Assembly (NCBI GenBank): GCA_001566295.1
Contig: KQ964255.1
Coordinates: forward strand, 62,001 to 126,000
Direction of reading: 5' to 3'
DNA length: 64,000 nucleotides
Origin: Microdochium bolleyi
Taxonomy: Eukaryota; Ascomycota; Sordariomycetes; Xylariales; Microdochiaceae
Shown: one piece after another, positions 43,931 to 55,454 of the stretch
How the letters are laid out: each line of letters begins with the position of its first letter
Numbering within the stretch: position 1 is the first letter of the stretch
The notes under the pieces: generated by a model
What the model saw: only the letters and a program-made list of their open reading frames with translations
The model's database searches: none
Told to the model about the DNA's origin: nothing
Translations under genes and position numbers: made by a program

Positions 43931-46900
43931 ATGGCCTCTACTCCCAGATACGACGGCGACTACGTATCGAGATCAATCATCAATATCCGCCATGCCAAGC
44001 ACACAAACCCCGAGATCGAGGCCAGATGGCGCGAGTCGTCGCCCCTACCTGCGGTCCTCTCGACGGCAACAGATAGCACGCTCACCTCGCTCGCACAGCT
44101 AGCTGCTTTCCGACTCAACTGCAAGCGTGCATTGATCTCGCTGTACGATCGCAACTTTCAGTACATTGTCGCCGAAGCCACCCAATCTCTCCCGCTGCAG
44201 CCTGGTGTCCCCCATCCGGATCTCTGGCTCTGTGGTACAGGCATCCCTCGGTCTCATGGCATTTGCGAGCACGTCCTCACCGCCCCCCAGGGCGAGACTT
44301 TGCCAGTATCAGTCGTGCCCGACCTTGCCGAAGACGGCAGATTCTGTGACCGCCACTACATTCACAATGCGCCGTTCAACCGCTTCTACGCTGGCGTACC
44401 CATTCGCTCACACAAAGGCATCAACATTGGTGTTCTGTGCGTTTTCGACGAGAACCCCCACGTCGGTCTCGACGACGATTTAATCCAATTCCTACAGGAC
44501 TTGTCCCGCAATATCATGGCTTACCTCGAGGCTCGACGGGTTCGAGATGCTACCACACGTCACGAGAAGATGGTTCGAGGTCTGGGCAGTTTCGTAGAGG
44601 GCGATTCTGAAATATCTGGACTGGACCGCAAGCAAGATGGGCAAGCAAACGCCCCGATCATCGCTTCGGATCTAGTCGATTCAGAAGAGTGCGGAGCTCT
44701 CTATGTGCGGCAGGAGGAACTCAAGCGAAAGCTTGCAGAACATGAGGCGGAGCAGCTCGTCAAGCCATGCCGTGTCGAGGCTGCGCGATCAATGACAGAG
44801 TCCCTGATAGAGGTTGCCGAGAAGCCAGTTCGACCTGTCGATCCTGCTTCTGTACGCAGCACTTCCGATTCCCAGTTACATCAGCACCCTGCCACACTGC
44901 CTCCGTCGCCGAATGTGGCCGACGCACACGGCCCATCTCATTTCTCCGAGGTGAAGCAGGTTTTTGCAAAAGCTGCCAACATCATACGGCAGTCAATCGA
45001 CGTGGACGGCGTGGTGTTCCTGGACGCCAGCATACGCTCTTTTGGTGGTCTGGTCGACATGAACGGAGTCGGCGCAGAAGCACCACTTGATTCGTTGTCG
45101 GCTGCATCAAGCGGCGACGAAAGCATGGTCAATGCGATCCTTGATACGGAACGCCTTTACGGAAGCCCGTTCTGTAGTGTCCTTGGCTTTTCCACGACTA
45201 AAAAATCGAGCCTGAACAATGACACCCCCGATCCTGGCTGTTCATTGGTCAAGGAAAGGTTCCTCCGTGCCCTTCTGCGCCGATTTCCAAAGGGCCAGAT
45301 AATGAACTTCGACTCCGATGGTTTGATCCTGCCCGGCGACAGCTCGTCATCTGAGGATGATACTGCCGCGGGATCAAACCTGCGAAACAGTGTGTCCTCG
45401 ACGTCGTCCGTGTGTCATGCTGCTCGCGCACGGCCCCCTCGAACTTGGGCTACTCAAGCTGGGTCGCTTTTGAAGATTTTCCCTGGGATTCGAAGTTTGG
45501 CTATCCTGCCAGTCTGGGACGCATCGCGTGAGAGATGGTATGCCGGTGGGTTTGTGTTTACGTGTTCGTCCTCCAGGATCTTTACATCCGAGGTCGAGCT
45601 TGGCTTCCTTCGGACGTTCGGAAAGGCAATCCAAACAGAGCTCATCCAGGTCGAGACAACTTTCAGCGAGAAGACGAAGTCTGATGCGCTTGGCAGCCTG
45701 AGCCACGAGCTCCGAAGTCCCTTGCATGGTGGGTTCTCTTCTCCGGAGCCAGGCAGCCAACTACTAACAACACGGCAGGGCTTCTTGGCGCTTGTGAGTT
45801 ATTGCACGACACTCGCATGTCGGCGTTTCAGCGAGACATGGTTCGCATGGCGGAAACCAGCGGTCGCACACTGTTGGACGTGATAGACCATGTGAGTGTA
45901 CCCCTTCACGCTATTGCCATGAGCTTATATGCTTATCTCCTTCCAGCTTCTTGACTACAGCAAGATGTCGTCAATTCGCGGCCATCCAGAGCAGTCACCA
46001 TCCTCTTCATCGCGCAAGTCGGGGCAAAACCTCGGTTTCTTCGACAGCAAAATCCAGTACCTGACCGCCGTCGATGTGGACCTCATCGTTGAGGAAGTGG
46101 TCGAAAGCGTCTCAACGGGCCACAACTTCCAAAAGATCGCTGCCGCAGATATTCCCAGGAAGCGATCGAGTGGCTCGCTCTCTACCACGACCTTGAGTCC
46201 TACTTCGACGGAATTTCCCACACTTTCGCAGACGGCCAATGGTGCTACAGAAGCCGGCCAGGTCTCAGTCTACCTCGATATCGACAACGGCCACTCATGG
46301 CACATGATGGCCTATCCTGGCGCCATTAGACGAATCGTCATGAATCTGCTTGGCAATTCTCTGAAATTCACCTCGGACGGTTTCATCTTCGTCAGCCTCA
46401 AACAAGAGCCACCCTCTAGATCCAAACGAGGGGTCGATATCGTGCTCACGATCATTGACTCTGGCCGCGGTATCTCTGAAGACTTCTTGCAGCACCAGCT
46501 GTTCAAGCCGTTCTCCCAAGAAGACAAGCTGTCTCCTGGTACTGGACTTGGACTCAACGTTGTGAAGCAGATTGTGAACATGCTCTCTGGTAACATAACC
46601 GTTCTCAGTCAGCCAGGTCTCGGGACGAAAACGGTGGTCTCCATTCCACTAGCCCACGCATCGGAGCCGAAGCTGTCTGCGGATCCCTTCTCGTCAAATG
46701 TCTCTGTTTTGAACGGTCAGAGCGTACACCTGACCGGGTTTGACAACGTCCTGCATACGCACTTTCTTGCTTCACGAAGAATGGAAGAAAAGACTTTGCT
46801 ATCACGACTTTGCCAGGATTGGTTTGGTATGACCATGACGAAGGCTCAGGATTGGGAGGCTGGCGAGACTCCAAACATTCTCATTGCAGATGAAACAGGC

Positions 46901-48021
46901 CTTGAGCAAATTGACGCTCTTCAATCGAGGGGCAAGATGGCATGTCCGATCTTGGTTGTTTGCCACAACTCGATCACTGCGCACGATATCTCGGCCAGGA
47001 CCGAGATATCGTCATACGGTTCCAATCTCCATTTCATCACACAACCGTAAGGAAACCGCTTCTTAATTTTCCCGTCAAAACGAGCGCTAACTCCTTCCAG
47101 AATCGGTCCGCGCAAATTAGCACAGGCTCTTATATCTAGCATCGAGCAGTACCAACGACACGTACAGACAATGCGGGCGACCACCGAACAAGACTTGTTG
47201 ACACCCGGAGCTGCCATGGAAACAGCCCAGACGGGCATGCTCGAAATTGGAATCTCATCCGATGTCACCCCCACAACCGAAGCAGGCACTATCTCAACAG
47301 CGTCGTCTCGGGACGAGCAGTCTGCTTCTCCAGCGTCCACGTACTCCGACGAGGCTGTGCCAGCATCAGTCCAAGCCTTGCCACAACCCGCGGCGTCCTA
47401 CCAAGCTAATGTGGCTGAAGTCGAAGTCACAACCACAGAGCTGACTGCACGGCTGAAAGAGATTGATATCAAACAGTCAGAGTATGGAGCGAACTCTGTC
47501 GAACAGACCACTGAGGAGCTCAATTTCCTTGTGGTGGACGACAACAAGATCAATGTCCAAGTGAGTTGCATATTTGGTCCTTTGATGCTTGAGCAACGTT
47601 GCTGACAGTAAGCAGATCTTAAGCAGCTTCTTGAAGAAGCTGAAGAAGCCCCACAGCACCGCAATGGATGGATTTGAGGCGTTAGAGACATACCGGTGTT
47701 CGCCCAACCATTTCGACTATGTCTTCATGGGTATGGCAGCAACTACACCCTTAGATGACATGCCGAGCTCCATGGCTGACCTTTATAGATATCTCCATGC
47801 CCCGCATGGACGGCCTCGAAGCCACGCGTCGCATACGGATGTTTGAGCGCGAGCAAGGGGACCGCAAACCAGCCAAAATCATTGCCCTGACTGGTCTGGT
47901 GTCCGCGGATATCCAGAAGGAGGCATTCGCGAGTGGCATCGACCTGTTTCTGACGAAACCAGTAAAATTGCAGCAACTGAAAGATCTCATCAGCCAGCAC
48001 AACATCACAGCTGCCAAATAA
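43931..48021 (+). CDS. hybrid sensor histidine kinase with GAF, HisKA, HATPase and receiver domains
   Basis: A phosphorelay sensor; fungal hybrid kinases pass phosphate to an HPt protein and on to response regulators. Exons 43931-45728, 45779-45891, 45947-47046, 47101-47560, 47616-47730 and 47789-48021; 1272 residues; introns of 50-58 nt, several with CTAAC. Order: a GAF-like domain (about 60-205, with RALISLYDRNFQYIVAEAT and FYAGVPIRSHKGINIGVLCV); a linker; HisKA with phospho-acceptor His592 in SHELRSPLHG; HATPase with N-box MNLLGNSLKFT, DSGRGIS and GTGLGL (about 750-890); a Ser/Thr-rich linker; and REC with FLVVDDNKINVQ, phospho-acceptor Asp1196 in FMDISMPRMDG, IIALTG and FLTKPV. It has no transmembrane segment, so it is probably cytosolic. 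I do not assign a fungal HHK class. All active-site motifs are intact. Confidence 0.93.
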
Positions 48022-48918
48022 GGCGGCACCCCCCGCCGCAACCACGTCCACTACACACACTGTACGATGGACAAAAACAAATCCACGACCATCGGGAAGG
48101 CGCCAAACACTTTGGACAACCGCGCCATTGTTCTCTCGTTTTTGTTTTGCTTTCAATTGGACTGGCGACACTATTTGAGCGGGGCGTTTTGGGAATCGAG
48201 TTCTGGGAGAAGGCGACGATATGATACGACTGTTGGAGGAACCATTGGCGTATGGAAGCACACGATACCATAGCATCTGGGCGGCGTATTTTGGTGTTTT
48301 TGTTTATTAAAGCATGTTCCCTTGGGGGACGACGGAAGCGGACACGTTGACAGCCACGGCGCTGCGGCCTGGATAGTCTGGCAGGCATCGAGCCTGGTCA
48401 GGCAGGCGGGGGTAAGATGAACTCGCGCTAGATGCAACACCTTGTGCCTCGTAGGCGGCTTGCAATTGGGGGGCATGCCTTCTCCGAGGCAGAGGATCTC
48501 GAAGGACGCATGAAAATCACAGCACTCCAGATAATAAAGGAGATTATTCATCACCCGAGCATTGAATGGCTTCTGTGCATGTCATCCACGTTCGTCCAGC
48601 ACGCGGTGCCCTTCGCCCTGCACTTCTAATCCCCGACTCTTCCTGGATGTGCGAGCACCTTCACAGGTCAATCTATGATGAAGATGGTAGCTCGTGCCAG
48701 CGTGACTGCGTGACTGGCAGAACATGCACATAGCGATATGGATCCTTCGACCTGTACAAGTAGTGTGGTATTGAAGTACATTCGAACGCTGTATGGCTAG
48801 ATTGTACAAAGGTGGGTGGCGTGTTGGTACATTGGTGATCTGCGGCCACGGGAACGAGGTTGTTTACCGTCTCAAATTTCTCCTTCCTCCCCTTCCCCGC
48901 AGGCCAGGGATCGTGCAT
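48022..48918. terminator. convergent 3' flanks of the hybrid kinase and Mtf2-like gene
   Basis: This 897 bp interval receives the 3' ends of a rightward and a leftward gene. No coding frame is supported; the remaining sequence is ordinary flank. Confidence 0.45.
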
Positions 48919-50391
48919 CTACGCGACGGGGGCGTTGCCAAAGTCGCTCTTGCGCTCGCTGATGGAGATGTCCACCGCGCGCTGCCAGTGCCGGATCCGG
49001 TCCCGCACGGAGGTCTCGTACTCGGGCATGTTCATGACCGCGGCTGCAAAGCCGGAGCCCGGCACCACGGAGGACTTGGGCTCGCCGCTCGCGGCGCGGC
49101 TAAGGTCGCGCGCCTCGCGGCTGACCGTCGCGAGGATGCTCGAGGTCTGCTCGTCAAAGTACAGCCCGCAGTGGCGCATCTCCTCGAGCAGGGCGAGCAT
49201 GCCGGACAGGTCGCCCCTTCGGCGCCAGTAGATGTCGAGGAGCTCGTTGTAGAAGGGCGTCGAGATGCCGAGCACGTAGGACTCGAGGCCGAGTTCCTTG
49301 ATGCGCGGGAGGAGGTTGAACACGAGCGGGGAGGGGAGGGCGAAGGCCGAGTCGAGGCGCCGCAGGGCCAGGAGCAGGTATGCCGGGTACAGCGGGCCGT
49401 AGACGTACAGCGACAGGCGCTCGGTCGTGATCGACGGGTCGGAGGTTAGTGGGCTGGTGGCGGCACCCCCGTCGCCGCTGTTGTCCAGGTTCACGTCGTC
49501 GATGATGTCGGCTAGGCGGGCCTGCTGTGTGGCTTTTGCTAGATCTGCAGCAGCCTGCGCTGCAGCTTGCTCAGCACGCTCGCGCTCCAGCTGTTTCGCG
49601 CTCTTACGGCCCTTCTTGGGCATAGGCGCGGGCTCGGGGAGCGGGTGCGAGGCCAGGCCGAAGCGGAAGGGAAATGTAAAGACTTCCTGCTCCAGCACGG
49701 CCCAGAGCTCGTGGTCGGTCTTAGCATTGGTGATGGCGCGCTCGACTCTTTGCCGCTCGGGAAGACGCTTCGCTTCGACTTCGACCGTCCGCATAAAAGA
49801 GTGCGCCGGGGCTTTCCAACCTTCCTCTTCCTCGGCTTCCAAAGCATTTGCTTTGGCTGAGCCGCCGGCCGCGGCAACCCCAGCCGGCTCGTGGGGGTCG
49901 AATGCGTTGAGAGCCTTGCTCGCAGCGGCTCGCAGCTCTGGCGGGAACTTGAGCAAAGCCTTGCTACGATCCCGCGCCGCACCTGCAAGAAGCGCCGGGG
50001 ACACAACGGCCGATGGCCGGGACTGCCCGACGTCGTAGGCGGCCTGCTGCATGATCAGCATGGCGGACCGCTGGGCCGTAGCGGGCGGCTCCTGGGCGTC
50101 GGCCTCGTCTCGAACTGTGGGCTGCAGACCCCGCGCGCGAATGTCGGCGAAGATGCGCTCGAAAACCTGGCGTTCGCTCGGCGTGATGGTTCCTCGCGGC
50201 GGCGTGGGAGCCTGCTCGAAGGGCACTCCCTCCTCGGCGATTTCGTGTTCGAAGGGGATGTCGCTGCTGCTCTTGAGGCGGCGGGTGGTCGTGCTGAGGG
50301 CGCGGAGTGCTGCAGCGGGTGGACGACCCCGCGGAGTGCCGCGCAGGATCGTCCTCGTCATATAGAGAAAGGACATGCCGGAGACCGACAT
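48919..50391 (-). CDS. Mtf2/Nam1-like mitochondrial RNA/translation factor
   Basis: Probably a mitochondrial matrix protein acting in mitochondrial transcript handling, by analogy with yeast Mtf2/Nam1. Intronless, 490 residues. The N-terminus is rich in Arg, Ser, Thr and Ala with no acidic residue for about 40 positions (TRTILRGTPRGRPPAAALRA), typical of a mitochondrial presequence. The C-terminal half fits the Mtf2 C-terminal domain: ERAITNAKTDHELWAVLEQE, VYGPLYPAYLLLALRRLDSA, NELLDIYWRRRGDLSGMLAL and LEEMRHCGLYFDEQTSSIL. The middle has a Lys/Glu/Ala coiled segment near 280. In-frame ATGs at codons 6 and 11 could also serve as start. I recall the family from its helical pattern, so the assignment is moderate. 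Confidence 0.66.
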   Translation of the reverse strand: MSVSGMSFLYMTRTILRGTPRGRPPAAALRALSTTTRRLKSSSDIPFEHEIAEEGVPFEQAPTPPRGTITPSERQVFERIFADIRARGLQPTVRDEADAQEPPATAQRSAMLIMQQAAYDVGQSRPSAVVSPALLAGAARDRSKALLKFPPELRAAASKALNAFDPHEPAGVAAAGGSAKANALEAEEEEGWKAPAHSFMRTVEVEAKRLPERQRVERAITNAKTDHELWAVLEQEVFTFPFRFGLASHPLPEPAPMPKKGRKSAKQLERERAEQAAAQAAADLAKATQQARLADIIDDVNLDNSGDGGAATSPLTSDPSITTERLSLYVYGPLYPAYLLLALRRLDSAFALPSPLVFNLLPRIKELGLESYVLGISTPFYNELLDIYWRRRGDLSGMLALLEEMRHCGLYFDEQTSSILATVSREARDLSRAASGEPKSSVVPGSGFAAAVMNMPEYETSVRDRIRHWQRAVDISISERKSDFGNAPVA

Positions 50392-50872
50392 CGTGTCGGC
50401 AGTCTGTCAGACTCAGCTTGGGAAGTTGATGCGATCTCTGCTTGTGATGAGGGCCAAGAGAACTTGGGGTTCTGACGATGGAAGAATTATGGTGGGACCT
50501 GAGGTTATCGATAACTAGGGGGAGGCCGGCGCAGCCCTTGAGAGCTTTGCTTCCGTACGCCAATTGCAAGGGCCCATGCTGGCCGAGAAGCACTTTAGCA
50601 GGCTGCCGCCGCCTGACTTCGCGTCGCGTGTCAGTGCGGGTCTTCTGCCTGGACGCCATTTCCACAGCGCTCAGACGCGTCCCGCTCAGCGTCAGTGACA
50701 TCAGCATCTTGTCTCATTTCTCTTCTGCACAACTCGCTCTGTCCTCGCCTTGATAGGCACAACTTTGGATCTCTGGCATCATCCTGCAAGCGCAATCTCA
50801 TTGTTGTCCATTTTCTTCACATCAGATTTCCAACCGCACTTTAGCAGTATCTCGATTCTGCATCCAGCAGCC
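50392..50872. promoter_or_regulatory. divergent promoter Mtf2-like / CMR1
   Basis: 481 bp between two divergent starts. It contains a perfect ACGCGT at 50675-50680 and two CGCG cores (TCGCGTCGCG) near 50620. The segment 50800-50870 is a C/T- and CA-rich leader for CMR1. Confidence 0.5.
50675..50680. promoter_or_regulatory. candidate MCB (ACGCGT) element
   Basis: An ACGCGT palindrome 193 bp before the CMR1 ATG, in the divergent promoter. G1/S-type control would suit a DNA-damage protein, but the hexamer is expected by chance every few kb. Confidence 0.33.
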
Positions 50873-52510
50873 ATGGCGCCGGAACTTAGTGCCTTCGAGG
50901 CCCGGCGGCGGGCCAATGTCGCCAACAACACGAAGCTTCTTAAGGAGACTGCCGAGATTGGTGCCAAGATGAAGAGAGCGGCCGCACCGCCGCCAAGAGT
51001 CTCTGCACCCAAGAGGCGGAAAGTTGCGGCGGAGCCGACACCACGGACCCGCGTCATGCCGACTCGCCAGAGCAGGCGGCTAGCCGGTGGCGATGCGAGC
51101 GAGGGCATCAAGGTCGAGGATATCCCAATCGAGATCAAGGACAGAGAGCCGAAGCGGACTCGCATCGGCGGCGACATGGCTCTCTCTTCGTTGCAGGTCG
51201 ATGGCAACCGGTGGTCCGACAGCGATGCCCTCGCAAGCTTCAGGCAAGGTGCACAGCCGGGCGTGCGGACGTTTAGCAATGATGATATCAAGGAAGAGGA
51301 GGAATCTGACGAGAAACTTGCCAGCCTGAGGAAAGATATGAGCGACCTTGGCATCTACGAAGGCTGGCTGCCCAATGGTTAGTGGGATACAGGGTACCCG
51401 GTATGTGCAGAGTCAAGCTAACGCGATGGCAGATATCAAAATTACACCCGAACGCGTCTATGCTCTGACCTTCCATCCCATACAAGACAAACCACTCGTG
51501 CTTGCAGGTGACAAGAAGGGCACGCTGGGCATTTTTGATGCCTCGCAACCACCACCCGAATACGATGAAGATGACGAGGACGCCAAGATACCTCTGCCGA
51601 AGGTTGCCGCGTTTGAGCTGCACACAAGAACCATCTCGTCAATCAAGGCACCCATGTTTGACCATAACTCCGTCTTCACAAGCTCTTACGATTCTTCGAT
51701 CCGCTGCCTTGACCTGCCGACACAAGTTAGCAGCCAACTATGGCAACCAGACGACGACGGCACTGATCTGGGCATAAGCTGCATTGATGTCTCGGCAGAA
51801 GCGAAGGACATCATACTATTTTCTACGTTGGATGGGTCCGTCGGAAGGATAGATCGAAGGGCGAAGGGGAAGACAGATATCTGGGGATTGACCGACAACA
51901 AGATTGGTGGATTCTCCATGCACCCTCTGGAGCCCCATCTCTTGGCCACCGCATCCCTCGACCGGACCTTGAAGATCTGGGATTTGCGTAAGTACTGCTG
52001 CTCTGACGCTTGGACTTAGGGCTACTAACAGGTGGCATAGGCATGATTAAGGGCAAGGGTGACGACGCTCACCCCACACTACTCGGCGAACACACATCGC
52101 GACTCTCCGTCTCCCATGCGTCGTGGAGCCGCGGCGGCAGGCTAGCAACCTCATCATACGATGACACCGTCAAGCTCTACGATATGAGCGAGGCTTCGAA
52201 GTGGAAGGCCGGGCACCAGATTAAGGAGAGCGCAATGGAGCCAGTACATTCGATCCGGCACAACAACCAGACGGGCCGGTGGGTCACCATCCTGAAACCG
52301 CAGTGGCAAATCAACCCGGCCGACGGCGTGGAGAAGTTCGCCATCGCCAACATGAACCGGTTTGTGGACATCTTTGACAGCAACGGCAAGCAGCTGGCGC
52401 AGCTCGAAGGCGAGGGCATCACGGCGGTGCCGGCCGTGGCGGAATTCCATCCGCGGCATAATTGGGTTGCTGGCGGCACAGGGAGCGGCAAGCTTTGTCT
52501 CTGGATGTAG
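50873..52510 (+). CDS. CMR1: WD40 DNA damage-binding protein Cmr1 (WDR76 family)
   Basis: A nuclear chromatin-associated WD40 protein linked to DNA damage and replication stress sites. Exons 50873-51377, 51433-51987 and 52041-52510; introns 51378-51432 and 51988-52040; 509 residues. The basic, disordered N-terminus has KRRKVAAEP (a candidate nuclear localisation signal) and RQSRRLAGG. WD-type blocks follow: ERVYALTFHPIQDKPLVLAG, SSYDSSIRCLDLP, HPLEPHLLATASLDRTLKIW, then across the last intron DLRMIKGKG, EHTSRLSVSHASWSRGG, ATSSYDDTVKLYDM and GGTGSGKLCLWM at the very end. A seven-bladed propeller is expected. The start ATG is preceded by CAGCC and continues into the conserved AFEARRRANVANN. Confidence 0.92.
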
Positions 52511-52740
52511 ATTGGACTTGAATTTTTGGTTCAGATTAAGCGAGGGAGTATGGGCTGCTAAAAACGGTTGGGTATCCCGCTTTGAATTAACAATGAAATA
52601 AAAAGAGAGGGGCGTTCGTGAGATGCTGCGAAATGTGAGGAAAGGCTTGACTCGAGAACCATGGTGCCCGTCTCCCGCGAGGCGCGCGTGCACAGAGACA
52701 GCGATAAGCTGCCCTGTCCTTCAACAAATTGAAAGCCTCC

Positions 52741-52813
52741 GCCCGGTTAGCTCAATCGGTAGAGCGTGAGACTCTTAATCTCAAGGTTGCGGGTTCGACC
52801 CCCGCATCGGGCT
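52741..52813 (+). tRNA. tRNA-Lys (anticodon CTT)
   Basis: A 73-nt cloverleaf without intron. Acceptor GCCCGGT pairs with ATCGGGC (one G-T wobble); the D-arm has the box A sequence TTAGCTCAATCGG; the anticodon loop ACTCTTAAT centres on CTT (Lys); the T-arm has GGTTCGACCCC (box B). A run of 11 T at 52860-52870, about 46 bp downstream, may be the RNA polymerase III stop. Confidence 0.95.
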
Positions 52814-53710
52814 CAATTCCCGATGCGCTCCTGTCTACAGTGAGCATGTCAATCCATACTTTTTTTTTTTGGAAGTTCTTTTGGCAGATCTTTCTGGCTC
52901 TTGTGACCATTCGTCGGGTCTGGTACCGTTGTTTGTCTCTTTTTCTCTTCCTGCGTCACCGAAAGCTTCCTTTGGGCTTTCTTTATGATATTTCTCCTTT
53001 CTTTGCCCATGTTGCCCGGCTCGAAATGAGCAACATTGAGTGATCAGCAATCACGGTCGATGAGCGACCTGTACGGTGTGCCATCCCCGACTACAGGGTC
53101 AATTTTGAGCGTGCCCAATCACCGCGTGCACTGGAGCATTCCACTTTCCTGTTCAGGCCCTTAATTCTCGGCAACCGCATCCCGTTGTCAAAAAGCGCAC
53201 CTGTTGCCATGATGGTCCAGAGAATTCGTGCCTGTCCTCGCGTAAATGATGCTGTCCATTTTCAAGGTCCGTGCTTGAGCACTGGGATTAATTTGAGCTC
53301 GTGGCACGCGGGGTGTTACACACCGAATACGGGCCCGCCGGCCTTGAGGTACAACTGGTCTGTCTTCGTCGTTGTGTTTCATGGCTGTCAATTGTAACTC
53401 TGCCACAGCTGCGGTTCCGTCACTCAGGAGAATTTGTTTGATTTTATTTTGCAATCTTGAGTCTATTAAAGCGATTTTTGTGATCTCTGGCTTGCATACT
53501 CTGCGGCGCTCAGTGCTGACCACGGGAATTTCGTTTGAGCATTACGAAAAGCCAGAACCCACATCTGGTTGTGAGCTTGTTCGATTGTAAATTAGCATCA
53601 ATTATTGCCAAGTTCGCGGCTTTACCGTCTCTTCAAGAGTCTCTTAACATTATGCTTTAAGCTCATTTGTAACAAGACACCCAACTCTCATTATTCCGTG
53701 CAACGAATGC
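52814..53710. other. intergenic tRNA-Lys to ribokinase
   Basis: About 900 bp, AT-richer, beginning with the T-run that may end the tRNA transcript. It should hold the 3' UTR of the leftward ribokinase gene at its right end. No gene is supported. Confidence 0.45.
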
Positions 53711-54706
53711 TCAGCTCGACAGCTCGTCAAGCCACGGTATCGAGTCCTGCGCGCCCTTCCTCTGCACGGTCAGCGCCGCGGCGCTGTTTGCGACCCGCAC
53801 AGCCTTCTCGATGTCGAAGTCTCCACCCACGATGGCGAGCGAGTACGCGCCGACAAACGTGTCTCCCGCGGCCGTCGTGTCCACGACCTTGACCTTCTCC
53901 GCGGGCACGAGGCCCGACCTCACACTAGCACCACCTTCGACCTCCTGCACCGCTGTGCTGCTGTAGTACACGCCCCGCCCGCCCAGCGTGATCAGCACGT
54001 TCCTCGTCCCGTACCCGTGGAAGATGCCCGCGACGCGCGCGAGCCCCTCGGCTGTGTCGAGCTCCGACTCCTCGCAGTCCGTGAGCAGCGCGGCCTCGGT
54101 CTCGTTGACGACGAGGTGCGTGATGCCGGGGTAGTACTCGACGGGGATCTTGACTGCGGGCGCCGGGTTCAGCAGCACCGCCACCTTTTCCCTCCTGGCC
54201 GTCTCGAGGATCTGCAGGACCGTAGGCAGCGGGATCTCGAGCTGCATGATGATCAGGTCGGGTCTCGGCTCGGGGAGTTTCTCTGCGAACAGCTCGGGAG
54301 TCACGGTATGGTTCGCCTCGGGCGAGAGCAGGATCCGGTTCTCGCCCGAGCTCTCCTCGACCAGGATCGTCGCGACGCCCGTCTTGCTGCCCGCGCCCTG
54401 CCTCACCAGCACGCCCGACGTGTCGACCCCGACGCTCTGCAGACCGGCGAGCATCTCGGTGCCGTACGCGTCGCTGCCGACGGCGCCGACCATGCGCACG
54501 TCCGCTGTGCCGTCGCCCAGCGCGGTCCGCGCGCGGGACAGCTTCGCGCACGCGACGGCCTGGTTCGCGCCTTTCCCGCCAAGCCCGGTGTGGAACGAGC
54601 TCGCTGTCAGCGTCTCCCCGCCGAGTGGGACGCGCGGGGTGTACACCACGATGTCGACATTGAGGGAGCCGATTGTCGTGATGATGGGTTTCCGGGCAGC
54701 CGCCAT
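53711..54706 (-). CDS. RBK1: ribokinase (PfkB family)
   Basis: Phosphorylates D-ribose with ATP to ribose-5-phosphate in the cytosol. Intronless, 331 residues from the ATG at 54706 (context ACCATGG); an in-frame upstream ATG at 54805 would add 33 non-conserved residues and is less likely. Ribokinase motifs in order: IGSLNVDIVVYTPRVPLGGE, GGKGANQAVACAKLS, NPAP, NETEAALL, TLGGRGVYY and the PfkB signature DTTAAGDTFVGAY with catalytic Asp282 in AAGD. The end NSAAALTVQRKGAQDSIP is also family-like. Next upstream on the same strand is a nucleobase permease, suggesting salvage of nucleoside-derived ribose. Confidence 0.93.
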   Translation of the reverse strand: MAAARKPIITTIGSLNVDIVVYTPRVPLGGETLTASSFHTGLGGKGANQAVACAKLSRARTALGDGTADVRMVGAVGSDAYGTEMLAGLQSVGVDTSGVLVRQGAGSKTGVATILVEESSGENRILLSPEANHTVTPELFAEKLPEPRPDLIIMQLEIPLPTVLQILETARREKVAVLLNPAPAVKIPVEYYPGITHLVVNETEAALLTDCEESELDTAEGLARVAGIFHGYGTRNVLITLGGRGVYYSSTAVQEVEGGASVRSGLVPAEKVKVVDTTAAGDTFVGAYSLAIVGGDFDIEKAVRVANSAAALTVQRKGAQDSIPWLDELSS

Positions 54707-55454
54707 GGTTGTTGAGGCTTTGTCTTGTTTTCGTCTATGTATGTGAATGTATGTCGGCGGCGCGTATGCCGGGAGAGACGACAGTATGGGGGGGAGCGGG
54801 ATCACTATGAGATATCTCGTGGTCGCCTTTCTCGTGGTCTGATGTCGGCTGATGGTTCTCGTGAGCTTTTTGACGTATGATGATCGCGGGGCTCCCCGAA
54901 ATCAAAAATCTTTAGGGGTGCAGACTACCCCGCTCCGCCGGCTTCCGCAGTTCGTTCACGACCTCCGCTCCTCCCCCGCATGACGCGCGCCAGGATCCTT
55001 CCCATACCCCAAATCTTGGGAAAGTTGGGGAAAACCTGGAGTCGCCAAGATGCGATGAAGTGCCGGGCTGGATCTGACCGCTCTGTGAAGGCGGCTTTGA
55101 CACCAACATGACGTGGCCGTGCATGCTGCAGTATCCCTTGGCATCGTCGAGTGTGTGTGCAAGAGAAATTGCAGCTTCGTTTCCCGGATCACACATGTCG
55201 TCCTGGTATTGAGACTTGCAGGCGGGAGGCACGGCGACAAGGTGGATCGTAAAGGAAGAAAATTAAAATCTGACGCAGAGACTACAGTGTTCACGGAAAT
55301 GAGACTTCAGCAAAATATTATCAGACTTCTCGCATATGCTAACTCAGCACGAGCATTTCACTGTAATGAGTCCGTCTAAGGGTATCCAACTTTGGCAGTG
55401 TTGAAATCTGCACTCCACATACATAAATGGCAGCCATCTCCCATGTGCTGGCGT
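54707..55454. other. intergenic ribokinase promoter / permease 3' flank
   Basis: About 750 bp between two leftward genes. It should hold the ribokinase promoter (left end) and the permease 3' UTR (right end, AT-rich near 55250-55390). No gene is seen. Confidence 0.45.

Noticed and set aside
53925..54551. 208-codon Arg/Gly-rich minus-strand frame
   Set aside because: An out-of-phase shadow inside the ribokinase gene.
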